IMG/VR virus record: IMGVR_UViG_3300042402_005492
Coordinates: 1 to 56,508 of that record
Strand: one strand, 5' to 3'
Source of the DNA: a virus
Length of the DNA stretch: 56,508 nucleotides
Of the stretch, positions 20,201 through 28,600 are shown piece by piece (the stretch's first letter is position 1; every line of letters begins with the position of its first letter). Under the pieces are notes generated by a model. The model was given only the letters and a program-made list of their open reading frames with translations, had not been told where the DNA came from and made no database searches. The position numbers and the translations under genes are program-made.

Positions 20201-23200
20201 GGTGAATTATATTATTTCGATGTAAGTGGAGTTTCGGCATCACATCCTTTTGCTTTAAGATTAGCAACAGGTTCAAATGCAGAAGTACCTGGTACAATAA
20301 ATAATGATCCAATAAATGGTTTATATGGTAGTGGTTCACTAATAGAATATAGAGTACCGGATAGTGCACCTAATAGTATAGTATACCAATGTGCGGTTCA
20401 CTCTAATATGATTGGTATTATACTAATTGTAAATAAAAACGGAACATCGGGAACAAGTGGTACTTCTGGTACATCAGGTACAAGTGGTACTAATGGCACT
20501 TCGGGTACAAGTGGAACTTCAGGAACAAGTGGAACTTCAGGAACAAGTGGTACTTCTGGTACTTCTGGAACCAGTGGTACATCTGGAACCAGTGGTACAT
20601 CCGGAACTTCTGGAACTTCTGGAACAAGTGGTTCATCTGGCAGTAGCGGTACATCAGGTTCATCTGGAAGTAGTGGTTCATCTGGAAGTTCTGGAAGTAG
20701 TGGAACATCTGGAAGTAGTGGTTCATCTGGAAGTAGTGGTTCATCTGGAACAACAGGTTCTGCTGGAACATCGGGTTCATCTGGAACATCTGGTTCATCT
20801 GGAACATCTGGTAGTGGGGGATCATCTGGAAGCAGTGGTTCAAGTGGTTCTTCAGGAAGTAGTGGTTCGTCTGGTACAACTGGTTCAAGCGGCACATCCG
20901 GTAGTGGAGGAACATCTGGTTCTTCTGGCAGTGGAGGAACATCTGGAAGTAATGGTTCCGCTGGTACATCTGGTAGTGGGGGAACATCTGGTTCATCTGG
21001 TACAAGTGGTGTAAGTGGTTCAGCCGGTACTTCGGGTAGTAGCGGTACATCTGGAAGTAGAGGTACTTCAGGTAGTAGCGGTACATCTGGTAGAGATGGT
21101 TCATCTGGAAGTAGTGGTACATCTGGTAGAGATGGAACTTCGGGAACATCAGGTACAAGTGGAACTTCGGGAACAAGTGGAACTTCAGGAACAAGTGGTA
21201 CTTCAGGAACAAGTGGTACTTCAGGAACAAGTGGTACTTCAGGAACAAGTGGTACTTCTGGTACAAGTGGAAGCAGTGGAAGTAGTGGAACATCTGGTAC
21301 AAGTGGAAGTAGTGGAACAAGCGGAACAAGTGGAACAAGCGGTAGTGGTGGTACTTCTGGAACTTCTGGAAGTAGTGGTACATCTGGAACTACTGGAAGT
21401 AGTGGTACAAGTGGTACATCTGGAACAAGTGGTACATCTGGAACTTCTGGAAGTAGTGGTACAAGTGGTACATCTGGAACAAGTGGTACATCTGGAACTT
21501 CCGGAACGAGTGGAACATCTGGTATAGATGGTACATCTGGGACAAGCGGAACTTCGGGAACAAATGGAACATCTGGCTCAGCTGGAACTTCGGGTACAAG
21601 TGGTATAAGTGGTACTGATGGAACTTCTGGAACATCTGGTATAGATGGAACTTCGGGAACTTCGGGAACTTCGGGAACAAGTGGTACTTCTGGAACAAGT
21701 GGAACCTCGGGAACAAGTGGAACTTCGGGAACAAGTGGAACTGCTGGTTCATCTGGAACGAGTGGGATAGATGGAACTTCTGGAACTAGTGGAACTAGTG
21801 GAAGTAGTGGTACTTCTGGAACTAGTGGTACAAGCGGTACTTCTGGTTTAGATGGAACTTTCTTCGGTAGTAGTGGTACATCAGGAACAAGTGGCACTTC
21901 TGGTACAAGTGGAAGTAGTGGTACATCAGGAACTAGTGGTACAAGTGGTACATCTGGTTTAGATGGTACATTCTTTGGAACTAGCGGAACTAGCGGAACT
22001 AGCGGAACTAGTGGTACTTCTGGTACTTCTGGGACAAGTGGAACATCGGGAACAAGTGGTACTTCAGGTACAAGTGGAGTAGATGGAACATTCTTTGGTA
22101 GCAGTGGTTCATCGGGAACAAGTGGAACATCTGGTACAAGTGGTAGTAGTGGAACAAGTGGTACATCAGGAACAAGTGGAACTTCTGGTTTAGATGGTAC
22201 ATTCTTTGGTTCATCTGGAACAAGTGGTACTTCTGGAACATCTGGTACTAATGGAACTAGTGGAAGTTCGGGTACTAATGGTACTTCAGGAACATCTGGA
22301 ACAAGTGGAGTTGATGGTACATTCTTCGGTAGTAGTGGAACTACTGGCACGAGTGGTACAAGTGGAACTACTGGTACAAGTGGAACTACTGGTACGAGTG
22401 GTACTTCTGGGACAAGTGGAGTGGATGGAACCTTCTTTGGAAGTAGTGGAACTACTGGTACGAGTGGTACTTCTGGTGTAAGTGCTACTGATGGAACTAG
22501 TGGTACAAGTGGAACATCTGGTTTAGATGGTACTTTCTTCGGTAGTAGTGGTACAAGTGGAACTGCTGGAACAAGTGGTACTAATGGTACATCTGGTGTA
22601 AGTGGTACTGATGGTACATCCGGAACAAGTGGAACTTCTGGTTTAGATGGCACATTCTTTGGTTCATCTGGTACAAGTGGTACATCAGGAACTTCTGGAA
22701 CTGCTGGTATAAGTGGTACAAGTGGTACAAGTGGAAGTAGTGGAACTAGTGGATTAGATGGTACTTTCTTTGGTTCGTCTGGTACAAGTGGAACCGCGGG
22801 AACATCGGGCACTGCTGGAATTAGTGGAAGTAATGGAACAAGTGGTAGTAGTGGAACAAGTGGTACATCTGGTTTAGATGGTACATTCTTTGGAAGTAGT
22901 GGAAGTAGTGGAACTAGTGGAAGCAATGGTACTAGTGGAATTAGTGGTACATCAGGAACTTCTGGACTAGGTACAAGTGGAACAAGTGGTAGAGATGGTA
23001 CATTTTTCGGAAGTAGTGGTTCATCTGGAATTAGTGGAAGTAGTGGAAGTAGTGGGGTTAGTGGCACTTCGGGAACATCTGGTGTAGGTACAAGTGGTAC
23101 TTCTGGATTTTTACTACTATCTGGAACTACTGATAACGGAGTATTAACATATATCAATTCATCAGGACAAGGACAGGTTGAGTCAACCCTAACTTTTGAT

Positions 23201-23563
23201 GGTACTATTTTATCAGTAACTGGGCATGTTGCACCGACTACATTTAGAGAAGTTCACTCTGCATTAGGTAGTGGAGGAAGTTTTACTATAAATCTCGCTA
23301 CCGCAAATAACTTTAGTAGAACTGTAACTGGTGGTGGAACAGTGACTGTTGCATTTAGTAACCCACCTTCTGGTAGAGCATTTGGATTTACTTTAGCATT
23401 AACAGATGGTGGTTCCGCTACAATTCAGTGGCCAGCTGGTGTTAGATACGCGGATGGTACTGCACCTATTTTGACCTCAAGTGGAACGGATGTATTGACA
23501 TTCTACACATTTGATGCAGGAAGTACTTATTATGGATTTTTAGTTGGACGAAATATGAGTTAA
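14237..23563 (+). CDS. Giant fibre protein with cupredoxin-like and collagen-like regions (3108 aa)
   Basis: The longest protein in the window. Residues ~75-200 contain FTGSFTGSFTGDGSELINLP and the SSGSNIFG...QFTGS motif seen in many phage fibres. Then come about 20 copies of a ~60-residue unit, (I/L)ASGSVTASVSPDRGFVV...SGSGAGLFDIPQSAL (nt 14861-19015). A cupredoxin-like domain interrupts the twelfth copy (nt 17080-17330), and a second lies at nt 20161-20430. A ~890-residue Gly-Thr-Ser/Gly-Ser-Ser tract (nt 20441-23110) follows, broken 11 times by DGTFFG. The last ~150 residues form a beta-rich tip ending YYGFLVGRNMS. This is probably a long trimeric fibre with a collagen-like shaft. A 919-residue frame on the opposite strand is only a composition shadow. 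Confidence 0.8.
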   Translation: MAKSNLLSGRVRVVNPKDVSNDRYQFLDLSQAEPNLGVPDFSASLSGSPAIVVSDSDGNRGFVRSLDLDRVTGQFTGSFTGSFTGDGSELINLPAATFIASGSSTASFVEGDLVVNTNTTILGNLIVSQSIIADQLIVNLISSSVIYSSGSNIFGNEVTDIQQFTGSVQIQTELIANSITASSATGSFTGSFRGDGSGLFNVPAEVAPLIASGSVTASVSDTLGFVVSSSVSGSLFFGDVRLASGSVFSGSGRDLFNIPRSALTEDAQISSLIASGSVTASVSDNFGFVVSSSASGSLFFGDVRLASGSVFSGSGRDLFNIPRSALTEDAQISALIASGSVTASVSPDRGFVVESVDNGSTFSGSIFLSSGSFFSGSGAGLFDIPQSALSQEVFRIASGSITASVSPDRGFVVESEESGSTFSGSIFLSSGSFYSGSGAGLFDIPQSALSQEVFRIASGSITASVSPDRGFVVESVDIGSHFTGSVNVFGSVRSTAGFFSGSGAQLFDIPLSALAEEVTAATKIQSGSVTASVSPVDGFVVISPNSGSLFFGDVKLVSGSVFSGSGAGLFDIPKSALADDVFISNLIASGSITASVSPDRGFVVESEESGSTFSGSVFLSSGSFFSGSGAGLFDIPQSALSQEIFRITSGSVTASVSPERGFVVESEESGSTFSGSIFLSSGSFISGSGIGLFDIPFSALSQELFRISSGSVTASALPDRGFVVESVDSGSTFSGSIFLSSGSFYSGSGAGLFDIPQSALAFEINQIASGSVTASVSPVDGFVVTSFDSGSSFFGDVKLQTGSFSGSGANLFDIPRSALSEEVFRIASGSITASVSPDKGFLVESEESGSTFSGSIFLSSGSFYSGSGAGLFDIPQSAITEDAIRIATGSVTASVDVNTGFVVQSPDFGSTISGSLVIDTTHTNFTPDVTTFEVSNNGFSAYVINGEENPTLTLTEGETYTFNINASGHPFWIKTVNSTGTGNAYNDGVTNNGTDNGTITFVVAIGAPTTLYYNCQFHSSMFGTINIVEASEEAPVNTGVKIIGDTEIDGDITITGSLIISSSNTFRNIGPAQFTGSLFITGGNVIVASGSFFSGSGEGLFDIPRAALADDALISNIMSSGSVTASVSDEFGFVVTSVLSGSIFSGSVFLSSGSFFSGSGEKLINIPRSALTEDALISTEIKSGSVTASVSPDFGFVVISADSGSEFTGSVDVSGSVTAQFFIGDGSQLTNVQAAAAPLIASGSATASVASGDTFVVTSPVSGSQFTGSINVTGSISASLFQGDGSGLFNLDFSEITIASQLIASGSVTASTSPDRGFVVLSADSGSEFTGSINVSGSVTAFSFIGDGSQLTNVQAAAAPLIASGSATASVASGDTFVVTSPVSGSQFTGSISVSGSINVSGSVTIVDGVYTGDGSGLFNIPPEAIENLELDRILSGSALALITTSSFNVNVPISGARFDGDGSGLFNIPPDALENLELDRIVTGSALAVISEPRGLEVNVPTTITGSLTVSGGLFLTGSNLVVGSGSIIIGDGSGLTNITIANLSFETELLNSGSAEARISPNLGLVTNVGVNVGGDLVVSESITAPQIISPNFTGSLSGTYRFDGEGPTASADYNLLRYDENRNYYIPQPEFSLTETVPFENVSDLTITHNLGIRYPVVQIYETGSLGTEEQIIPLAVIPLNENSVRITFSGLTSGHAVIGSGGSLISGTIQGDRVIGTVLSASYAINAGTAENVAGFDSASLSNLSASIAELNLDGYVTTNQTSSMSVFGAVSASYALTASFALNAGGTELYILHTGSIVQTETAKINFSGSGVDVIASGSDGVLVIINGGGGEGGTSDTASYIESINVDGPLGMDSVGFALTASFALNAAGVDTASFLNVNTDTTINASLVISGSLGVSGSVYFGDIDTGSLSQTVLVWDAATNRVEARDLAEASGTSGTAGTSGTSGTSGREGGGLFVVINEGFNYGIEGYADTTFPTLTVVRGELYYFDVSGVSASHPFALRLATGSNAEVPGTINNDPINGLYGSGSLIEYRVPDSAPNSIVYQCAVHSNMIGIILIVNKNGTSGTSGTSGTSGTSGTNGTSGTSGTSGTSGTSGTSGTSGTSGTSGTSGTSGTSGTSGTSGTSGSSGSSGTSGSSGSSGSSGSSGSSGTSGSSGSSGSSGSSGTTGSAGTSGSSGTSGSSGTSGSGGSSGSSGSSGSSGSSGSSGTTGSSGTSGSGGTSGSSGSGGTSGSNGSAGTSGSGGTSGSSGTSGVSGSAGTSGSSGTSGSRGTSGSSGTSGRDGSSGSSGTSGRDGTSGTSGTSGTSGTSGTSGTSGTSGTSGTSGTSGTSGTSGTSGTSGSSGSSGTSGTSGSSGTSGTSGTSGSGGTSGTSGSSGTSGTTGSSGTSGTSGTSGTSGTSGSSGTSGTSGTSGTSGTSGTSGTSGIDGTSGTSGTSGTNGTSGSAGTSGTSGISGTDGTSGTSGIDGTSGTSGTSGTSGTSGTSGTSGTSGTSGTSGTAGSSGTSGIDGTSGTSGTSGSSGTSGTSGTSGTSGLDGTFFGSSGTSGTSGTSGTSGSSGTSGTSGTSGTSGLDGTFFGTSGTSGTSGTSGTSGTSGTSGTSGTSGTSGTSGVDGTFFGSSGSSGTSGTSGTSGSSGTSGTSGTSGTSGLDGTFFGSSGTSGTSGTSGTNGTSGSSGTNGTSGTSGTSGVDGTFFGSSGTTGTSGTSGTTGTSGTTGTSGTSGTSGVDGTFFGSSGTTGTSGTSGVSATDGTSGTSGTSGLDGTFFGSSGTSGTAGTSGTNGTSGVSGTDGTSGTSGTSGLDGTFFGSSGTSGTSGTSGTAGISGTSGTSGSSGTSGLDGTFFGSSGTSGTAGTSGTAGISGSNGTSGSSGTSGTSGLDGTFFGSSGSSGTSGSNGTSGISGTSGTSGLGTSGTSGRDGTFFGSSGSSGISGSSGSSGVSGTSGTSGVGTSGTSGFLLLSGTTDNGVLTYINSSGQGQVESTLTFDGTILSVTGHVAPTTFREVHSALGSGGSFTINLATANNFSRTVTGGGTVTVAFSNPPSGRAFGFTLALTDGGSATIQWPAGVRYADGTAPILTSSGTDVLTFYTFDAGSTYYGFLVGRNMS
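14861..19015 (+). repeat. About 20 copies of a GS-rich ~60-residue repeat
   Basis: Units contain SGSVTASVSPDRGFVVES, then GSTFSGSIFLSSGSF and SGSGAGLFDIPQSAL, with spacing close to 180 nt. The last copies drift to a shorter form with GDGSGLFNIPPEAI. Copies 3, 4, 7, 8 and 11 are nearly identical at protein level, which indicates recent tandem duplication or gene conversion. Confidence 0.85.
17080..17330 (+). other. Cupredoxin-like domain with intact type 1 copper ligand set
   Basis: The segment reads NPTLTLTEGETYTFNI, HPF (His codon at 17141), DGVTNNGTDNGT, then C-Q-F-H-S-S-M (Cys 17279, His 17288, Met 17297). His plus C-x2-H-x2-M is the ligand order of type 1 copper proteins and has amicyanin-like spacing. 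It sits inside a repeat unit of the fibre. Copper binding is inferred. Confidence 0.65.
20161..20430 (+). other. Second cupredoxin-like domain with intact ligand set
   Basis: The segment has FPTLTVVRGELYYFDV, SHPF (His codon at 20243), then C-A-V-H-S-N-M (Cys 20390, His 20399, Met 20408). The four putative ligands match the domain at 17080. It directly precedes the collagen-like shaft. Confidence 0.65.
20441..23110 (+). repeat. Collagen-like Gly-X-Y tract with regular breaks
   Basis: About 890 residues of GTS, GSS and related triplets. Eleven DGTFFG motifs add one residue and break the Gly-every-third register (G-x-x-x-G); GLG and GVG breaks occur near the end. At DNA level it is a degenerate 9-nt tandem array (GGNACNAGN-type) and so probably length-variable. 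Confidence 0.9.
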
Positions 23564-23565
23564 TT

Positions 23566-24453
23566 ATGGGAATATTTAGAAGATTAATACCCTCTGATGA
23601 GGAAGTAGTGCCGTTTAGAGTACAGGTAACAACATCAGTATCAAATACTGTGTTTACATTGCCATTGGTAAACTATGGCACATTTACACCTAATTTTTCG
23701 GTAAATTGGGGCGATGCTAGTAGTGGTACCGTAGTATCAATTACAGACTCGAATAGAATACACACTTATGTTAATCCTGGAGTTTATACTATAACTATAA
23801 CAGGTTTTATGCCTGGATGGAAAGTAAATAATAGTTCAGCAATTAGAACCCTTATAACTGGAATTATAGATTTTGGTAGAGTTGGATTGAGAACATTAGA
23901 TTTTTTTGGTTGTGGTAATATAACTTCTATACCTGCATCTGGAACTATGGAAGTTGGATATGATGGATTGAGTGAAATGGTTTCATTTGCTGGTTTTATG
24001 AGAGGTACTGGTATAACAACAATACCTACTGATATATTCCAATCATCACCTTTAGCACAAACATTTACAGATAGTTTTTCATTTACATCTATAACTTCGA
24101 TACCATCTGGTTTATTTTCATCAAATCCTTTAGCATCTGTATTCAGTGGTACATTTAACGGATGTCAATCACTAAGTTCATATCCATCTAATTTATTTGA
24201 TGCATGTCCAAATGTAATTAACTTTTCATCTACATTTAGAAATTGTAGAGCTTTAACACAACCATTACAATTTACATTTAACACTCAAGTTACCACTTTT
24301 GGTAATATTTATAACATGGTTTCAACTACAAACTCTATGAGTGGAACTGCACCAACTTTGTGGTTAAGAGTACCTGAACCATTGGGAACTGCGGCATTTA
24401 GAAATTGTACTGGATTGAGTAATTTTGCTTCTATACCTGTAAACTTTAAGTAA
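23566..24453 (+). CDS. PKD-like plus BspA/DUF285-like repeat protein
   Basis: A 295-residue protein that starts 2 nt after the giant fibre stop. Residues ~40-85 resemble a PKD-type beta sandwich: FSVNWGDASSGTVVSITD followed by HTYVNPGVYTITITG. Residues ~130-290 carry BspA-type repeats in which IPSGLF...F...FNGCQSLSSYPSNLF recurs with conserved Asn-Cys and Phe positions. In other proteins these repeats form leucine-rich-repeat-like surfaces used for binding. There is no signal peptide, which fits a virion tip or fibre-associated protein. A receptor-binding or fibre-tip role is inferred from position between fibre genes. Confidence 0.6.
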   Translation: MGIFRRLIPSDEEVVPFRVQVTTSVSNTVFTLPLVNYGTFTPNFSVNWGDASSGTVVSITDSNRIHTYVNPGVYTITITGFMPGWKVNNSSAIRTLITGIIDFGRVGLRTLDFFGCGNITSIPASGTMEVGYDGLSEMVSFAGFMRGTGITTIPTDIFQSSPLAQTFTDSFSFTSITSIPSGLFSSNPLASVFSGTFNGCQSLSSYPSNLFDACPNVINFSSTFRNCRALTQPLQFTFNTQVTTFGNIYNMVSTTNSMSGTAPTLWLRVPEPLGTAAFRNCTGLSNFASIPVNFK

Positions 24454-24455
24454 TT

Positions 24456-24902
24456 ATGTATTTAAGAATAAAAAACGAAACTATTGAATACCCATATACT
24501 CTATTACAATTAAGAAGAGATGAGAATACTGTTAGCTTCCCTCAAAATATAACTAATGATATTTTGGAAGCATTTGGTGTATATGTGGTGATGCAAACTC
24601 CAAAACCAAACGATTATACGAAAACCATAACAGAAGGTACACCGAATTTAGTAGATGGTGTATATTATCAAAATTGGGTATTGGAAGATAGTACAGAAAG
24701 TGAGATACAGTCTAGAATTGAGTATAAGTGGGATGAAATTAGAAATCTAAGAACTGAATTATTAAAAGAGTGTGATTGGAGAGTTTTACCTGATAGTCCT
24801 GTAGGCGATACTCTTAATAATTGGGTACAATATAGACAAGAATTAAGGAATATAACATCACAAGAAAATCCATTTAATATAGTATGGCCTACTCAACCTT
24901 AA
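24456..24902 (+). CDS. Tail fibre assembly chaperone-like protein
   Basis: A 148-residue protein with a C-terminal helical pattern of phage tail assembly chaperones: W-x-x-IR-x-L-R-x-x-LLKECDW-x-x-LPDSPV, then W-x-x-YRQELRNI and NPFNIVWPTQP. The N-terminal half (YPYTLLQLRRDENTVSFP) is typical of the accompanying small beta domain. Such proteins help fold or attach fibres and usually lie just downstream of fibre genes, as here. It starts 2 nt after the BspA-like gene and is followed by a late promoter element. Confidence 0.65.
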   Translation: MYLRIKNETIEYPYTLLQLRRDENTVSFPQNITNDILEAFGVYVVMQTPKPNDYTKTITEGTPNLVDGVYYQNWVLEDSTESEIQSRIEYKWDEIRNLRTELLKECDWRVLPDSPVGDTLNNWVQYRQELRNITSQENPFNIVWPTQP

Positions 24903-24925
24903 ATGGGGATAAAAGATAAATAGTT

Positions 24926-24935
24926 TATATTTATA
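24926..24935 (+). promoter_or_regulatory. Candidate late promoter element TATATTTATA
   Basis: A perfect match 15 nt before the ATG at 24951, in a 48-nt intergenic gap. Confidence 0.5.
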
Positions 24936-24950
24936 CACAAATAGAATGAT

Positions 24951-25253
24951 ATGAAAATACATAGTCCCAGTTTTTCTGGTTCAATAACACAAGATTTAGA
25001 TAATGCATACGCAGATCTTAGTGGTTCATTCACAGGATCATTCACAGGTTCATTTACAGGTGATATTTCAGTAAGTCAGGCAGAATTTGATATATTGACT
25101 GTTACAACTCAGACTAATTTATCAGGATCAGTATTTGCATCTGCATCATTTGAGGTAAACGGAAATGTAAATGTAATAAATGGTGGGGAATTGCAGGTTG
25201 AAGGTGTAAATGTATTGGATACTGCAATTGCATTTGCGATAGCATTAGGATAA
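24951..25253 (+). CDS. Small GS-repeat fibre-type protein
   Basis: A 100-residue protein that starts with SFSGSITQDL and contains SGSFTGSFTGSFTGD, the same module found near the N-terminus of the 3108-residue fibre protein. The C-terminal half is a beta-strand repeat (FEVNGNVNVINGG) ending in an Ala-rich helix-like tail. It may be a minimal fibre unit or a fragment spun off from the larger genes. Function unknown. Confidence 0.5.
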   Translation: MKIHSPSFSGSITQDLDNAYADLSGSFTGSFTGSFTGDISVSQAEFDILTVTTQTNLSGSVFASASFEVNGNVNVINGGELQVEGVNVLDTAIAFAIALG

Positions 25254-25265
25254 AAAAATAAAAAA

Positions 25266-25598
25266 ATGGCAAACGTATTTAAGAATAGTGTAACTGGTTC
25301 AATTGGAATAACAAACACAAGGGTTTATCAAACACCGATATCTACCGTATCAACGGTTATTGGATTGAATGTTTCTAATGTAATTTCTAACAACATAAGT
25401 GTGAATGTGACGATAACCGATGCAACTGCAACTCAAACGAGATATTTAGTTAGAAATGCTTTAATAGTAGAAGGTAGTTCGATGGTGGTTGTTGGAGGTC
25501 TACAGAAAGTTGTATTAGAAAGTGGAGATTTTATATCAGTAGTATCATCAGCAGCGGCATCTGCTGATGTAATTGTTTCAGTTTTAGAGATATCATAA
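25266..25598 (+). CDS. Small beta-sandwich virion protein
   Basis: A 110-residue protein with a layout seen in many T4-like marine phages: MANVFKN start, VYQTP, a long run of strands (NNISVNVTITD), and KVVLESGDFISVVSSAAASA then VIVSVLEIS. The 286-residue protein at 13324-14184 has the same two halves separated by an insertion, so this is the uninterrupted form. The start follows AAAAAAATAAAAAA and has Ala as second codon. It probably attaches to fibres or the capsid; the exact role is unknown. Confidence 0.6.
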   Translation: MANVFKNSVTGSIGITNTRVYQTPISTVSTVIGLNVSNVISNNISVNVTITDATATQTRYLVRNALIVEGSSMVVVGGLQKVVLESGDFISVVSSAAASADVIVSVLEIS

Positions 25599-25612
25599 AA
25601 GTTTTATATTAG

Positions 25613-28600
25613 ATGGATTATATAGGAAAAAACCCAAATGGATTAAATCAGCTCAGTTCTAGTTTAGTTTCTATTTTTGTAAGTGGAAGTAGAGTAGTTG
25701 ATATCAATACGGGTTCAGTTCAAGTTTACGGACAAGTTTCATCATCATTATTTAGAGGTGATGGTAGTGGATTATTCAATATACCGGCGGAGTCAATCGG
25801 TGATATTAACCGAATACGATCCGGTTCTGCTGAATTAGAAATATCCCCAAATAGAGGATTGGTAGGAAATACCAATTTATCATTATCGGGTTCTGCTGAT
25901 GTAAGTGGATCATTAAGAGTTGGGAAAGACCTTAATGTAAGTGGTAAAATAACTGCAGAATTAATAAATGTAAATATCGTTTCATCATCTATAATTTTTT
26001 CATCTGGAAGTAATATTTTTGGAGATAGTATAACTGATAAACACCAATTTACTGGTAGTTTAGGTATAAGTGGTAGTATTTTTGTTGATAAATTTGATGA
26101 AGATGAAACTACCAACGATGTATTGGTAATAAACCAATCTACCCAAAAAATAGGATTTAGAACTGCAGCCGCATCATCTGGTACTTCTGGTACATCTGGT
26201 TCATCTGGAAGTAGTGGTACAACGGGAAGTAGTGGTACATCAGGTTCTTCTGGGACATCTGGTAGTGGAGGAAGTAGTGGTACTTCGGGTACAAGTGGAA
26301 GTAGTGGTACTTCAGGTACTTCTGGTTCTAGTGGAACATCTGGTTCTAGTGGAACAACCGGTAGTGAAGGAACATCTGGTTCTTCTGGAAGTAGTGGTAG
26401 TAGTGGTTCATCTGGAACGAGCGGAACTTCAGGAACAAGTGGAAGTAGTGGTACATCTGGAAGCAGTGGCACATCTGGTTCGTCTGGAACTACAGGTAGT
26501 GAAGGAACTTCTGGAACATCAGGAACTTCTGGAACAAGTGGAACTTCTGGAATAGATGGAACCTCTGGAATAGATGGAACATCTGGTTCTTCTGGAGTAG
26601 ATGGTACATCGGGAACTTCTGGTATAAGCGGAGCGGGTGGTAGTAGTGGAACATCTGGAAGTAGTGGTTCATCTGGAAGTAGTGGAATAAGTGGAGCTGG
26701 TGGTTCAGCTGGAACATCAGGATCTTCTGGAAGTAGTGGTACAAGTGGTACTTCTGGTTCTGCTGGTACAAGTGGTACTTCTGGTACTTCTGGTTCATCT
26801 GGTGTAACTGGTGCTGGAGGTGGTAGTGGTTCATCTGGAACTGCTGGAACAAGTGGTAGTAGTGGTTCATCTGGAACTTCAGGAACTAGTGGAAGCAGTG
26901 GTTCATCTGGTAGTAGTGGAGAAAGTGGAAGTAGTGGAACTTCAGGAATATCTGGAAGTAGTGGAGAAAGTGGAAGCAGTGGTTCATCTGGAAGTAGTGG
27001 AAGTTCTGGTATATCAGGTACTTCAGGAACAAGTGGAGTAGATGGTTCTAGTGGAAGTAGTGGAATATCTGGAAGTAGTGGAATAGATGGAACATCTGGT
27101 TCTAGTGGTGTTTCTGGTTCATCTGGAAGTAGTGGTATAAGTGGTACATCAGGAACTAGTGGAAGTGCTGGAACGAGTGGTTCAGTAGGAACTAGTGGTT
27201 CAGCAGGAACTAGTGGAAGTGCAGGAAGTAGTGGTACATCTGGAAGTGGTGGTACTTCTGGCTCTAGTGGAACAAGTGGAAGCGGTGGTACATCTGGTTC
27301 TGGTGGAACATCAGGAAGCGGTGGAACATCTGGGACTAGAGGTACTGCTGGCAGTGGTGGAACTTCTGGTTCTGGTGGTACATCTGGTTCTGGTGGTACA
27401 TCTGGTTCTGGAGGAACATCTGGTTTATTAGCATTAACTGGTACAACTGATAATGGTGTAATTACCTTAAACGGAACTGCTCCAAACGCAACGGTTGAAA
27501 GTAATTTAACTTTTAATGGTGCTACTAATTTATTAACAGTTACTGGTGATGTAACTGCAACCTCTTATTATAATGCGCAAGCAAATAGTGGATATCGATT
27601 AAGAAATGCTGCTAATAGTGCAAATGTGGGTGGATTTACTCGTAGAGGTTTATGGGAAGGTAATGCAAATTATGACCCTGCTTTATGGGCTGAAACTGGA
27701 TATGGTCTTTATTTTTATACAGATGGAAGTGCTACAATAAAAGGTTTATTGGATACAACCGGTAATTTTACTTTATCAGGTAATTTAGTATCAGCACAAG
27801 TTAATACTGGACAAGGTTTAACTGAAGTTCATTTGATGAACCAAAATATTCGTACAACTGATGATGTAACTTTTGGTAACATAACAGTTTCTGGAGCAAG
27901 TAAAGGATTATATTTTACAGGAGGTAATAACAGAATATATTTTGCTGGTAATAGAGCGATAGAAGGAAATGGAACTAATCTGCAAATAGGAGAAGGACAT
28001 TCTCTAACTCTATTACAAAGTACAACCACTAGTGTCGGTGGAGCTACATCAGGAAGAATTAACTTTGGAACAGATGGACCCGATATTGCACTTTTTAGAG
28101 ATAATAGCTATGATTTAGTTTTACAACAGGGAGCTTCTTCTGGCAATGCACTATATATGGCAGGAGCTGGAAATGTTGTTGTTAGCATTGATAGTAATAA
28201 CAATGAAACTGATAGAAAATTCATAGTAGGTAGTAATGCAATAAAATCATCAAATGAATTATTTTCCGTAAATGAAAGTGGTACTGTATTTGCATCGAAT
28301 AATTTTAGAGCACCAATATTCTATGACTCCAACAACACAGGATTTTATGCAGATCCAAATAGTACTTCTAAATTTAATACATTAAATGTGGATAACCTTA
28401 ATACGGGTAACTACGTTAATATTGGATATACTAATAACGGTGGTGAATCAATAGCAACATCTGCATTTAGAGGAATTGATTTCCACACTACTGGAGATTT
28501 TAATTATTATATAGGTAAACCTGCAGGTGCGTGGACACAACCTTTACACATCCATTTCTACACCGGCATCAGGTTAAGAGCACACCAAGCATATGGTGGT

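Noticed and set aside
20457-21527. Long + strand frames inside the collagen-like tract
   Set aside because: They arise because GGN ACN AGN repeats avoid stops in other frames; the products are Val/His/Leu/Glu repeats with no identity.
20441-23110. CRISPR-like tandem array
   Set aside because: Repeats are 9-nt, in frame, codon-varied and without spacers; they encode Gly-X-Y triplets.
20398-23157. Open frame of 919 codons on the - strand
   Set aside because: It is the reverse of the Gly-Thr-Ser codon repeat and gives a Pro-Val-Leu-rich repeat with no start signal; the + strand has a complete fibre protein. Composition shadow.
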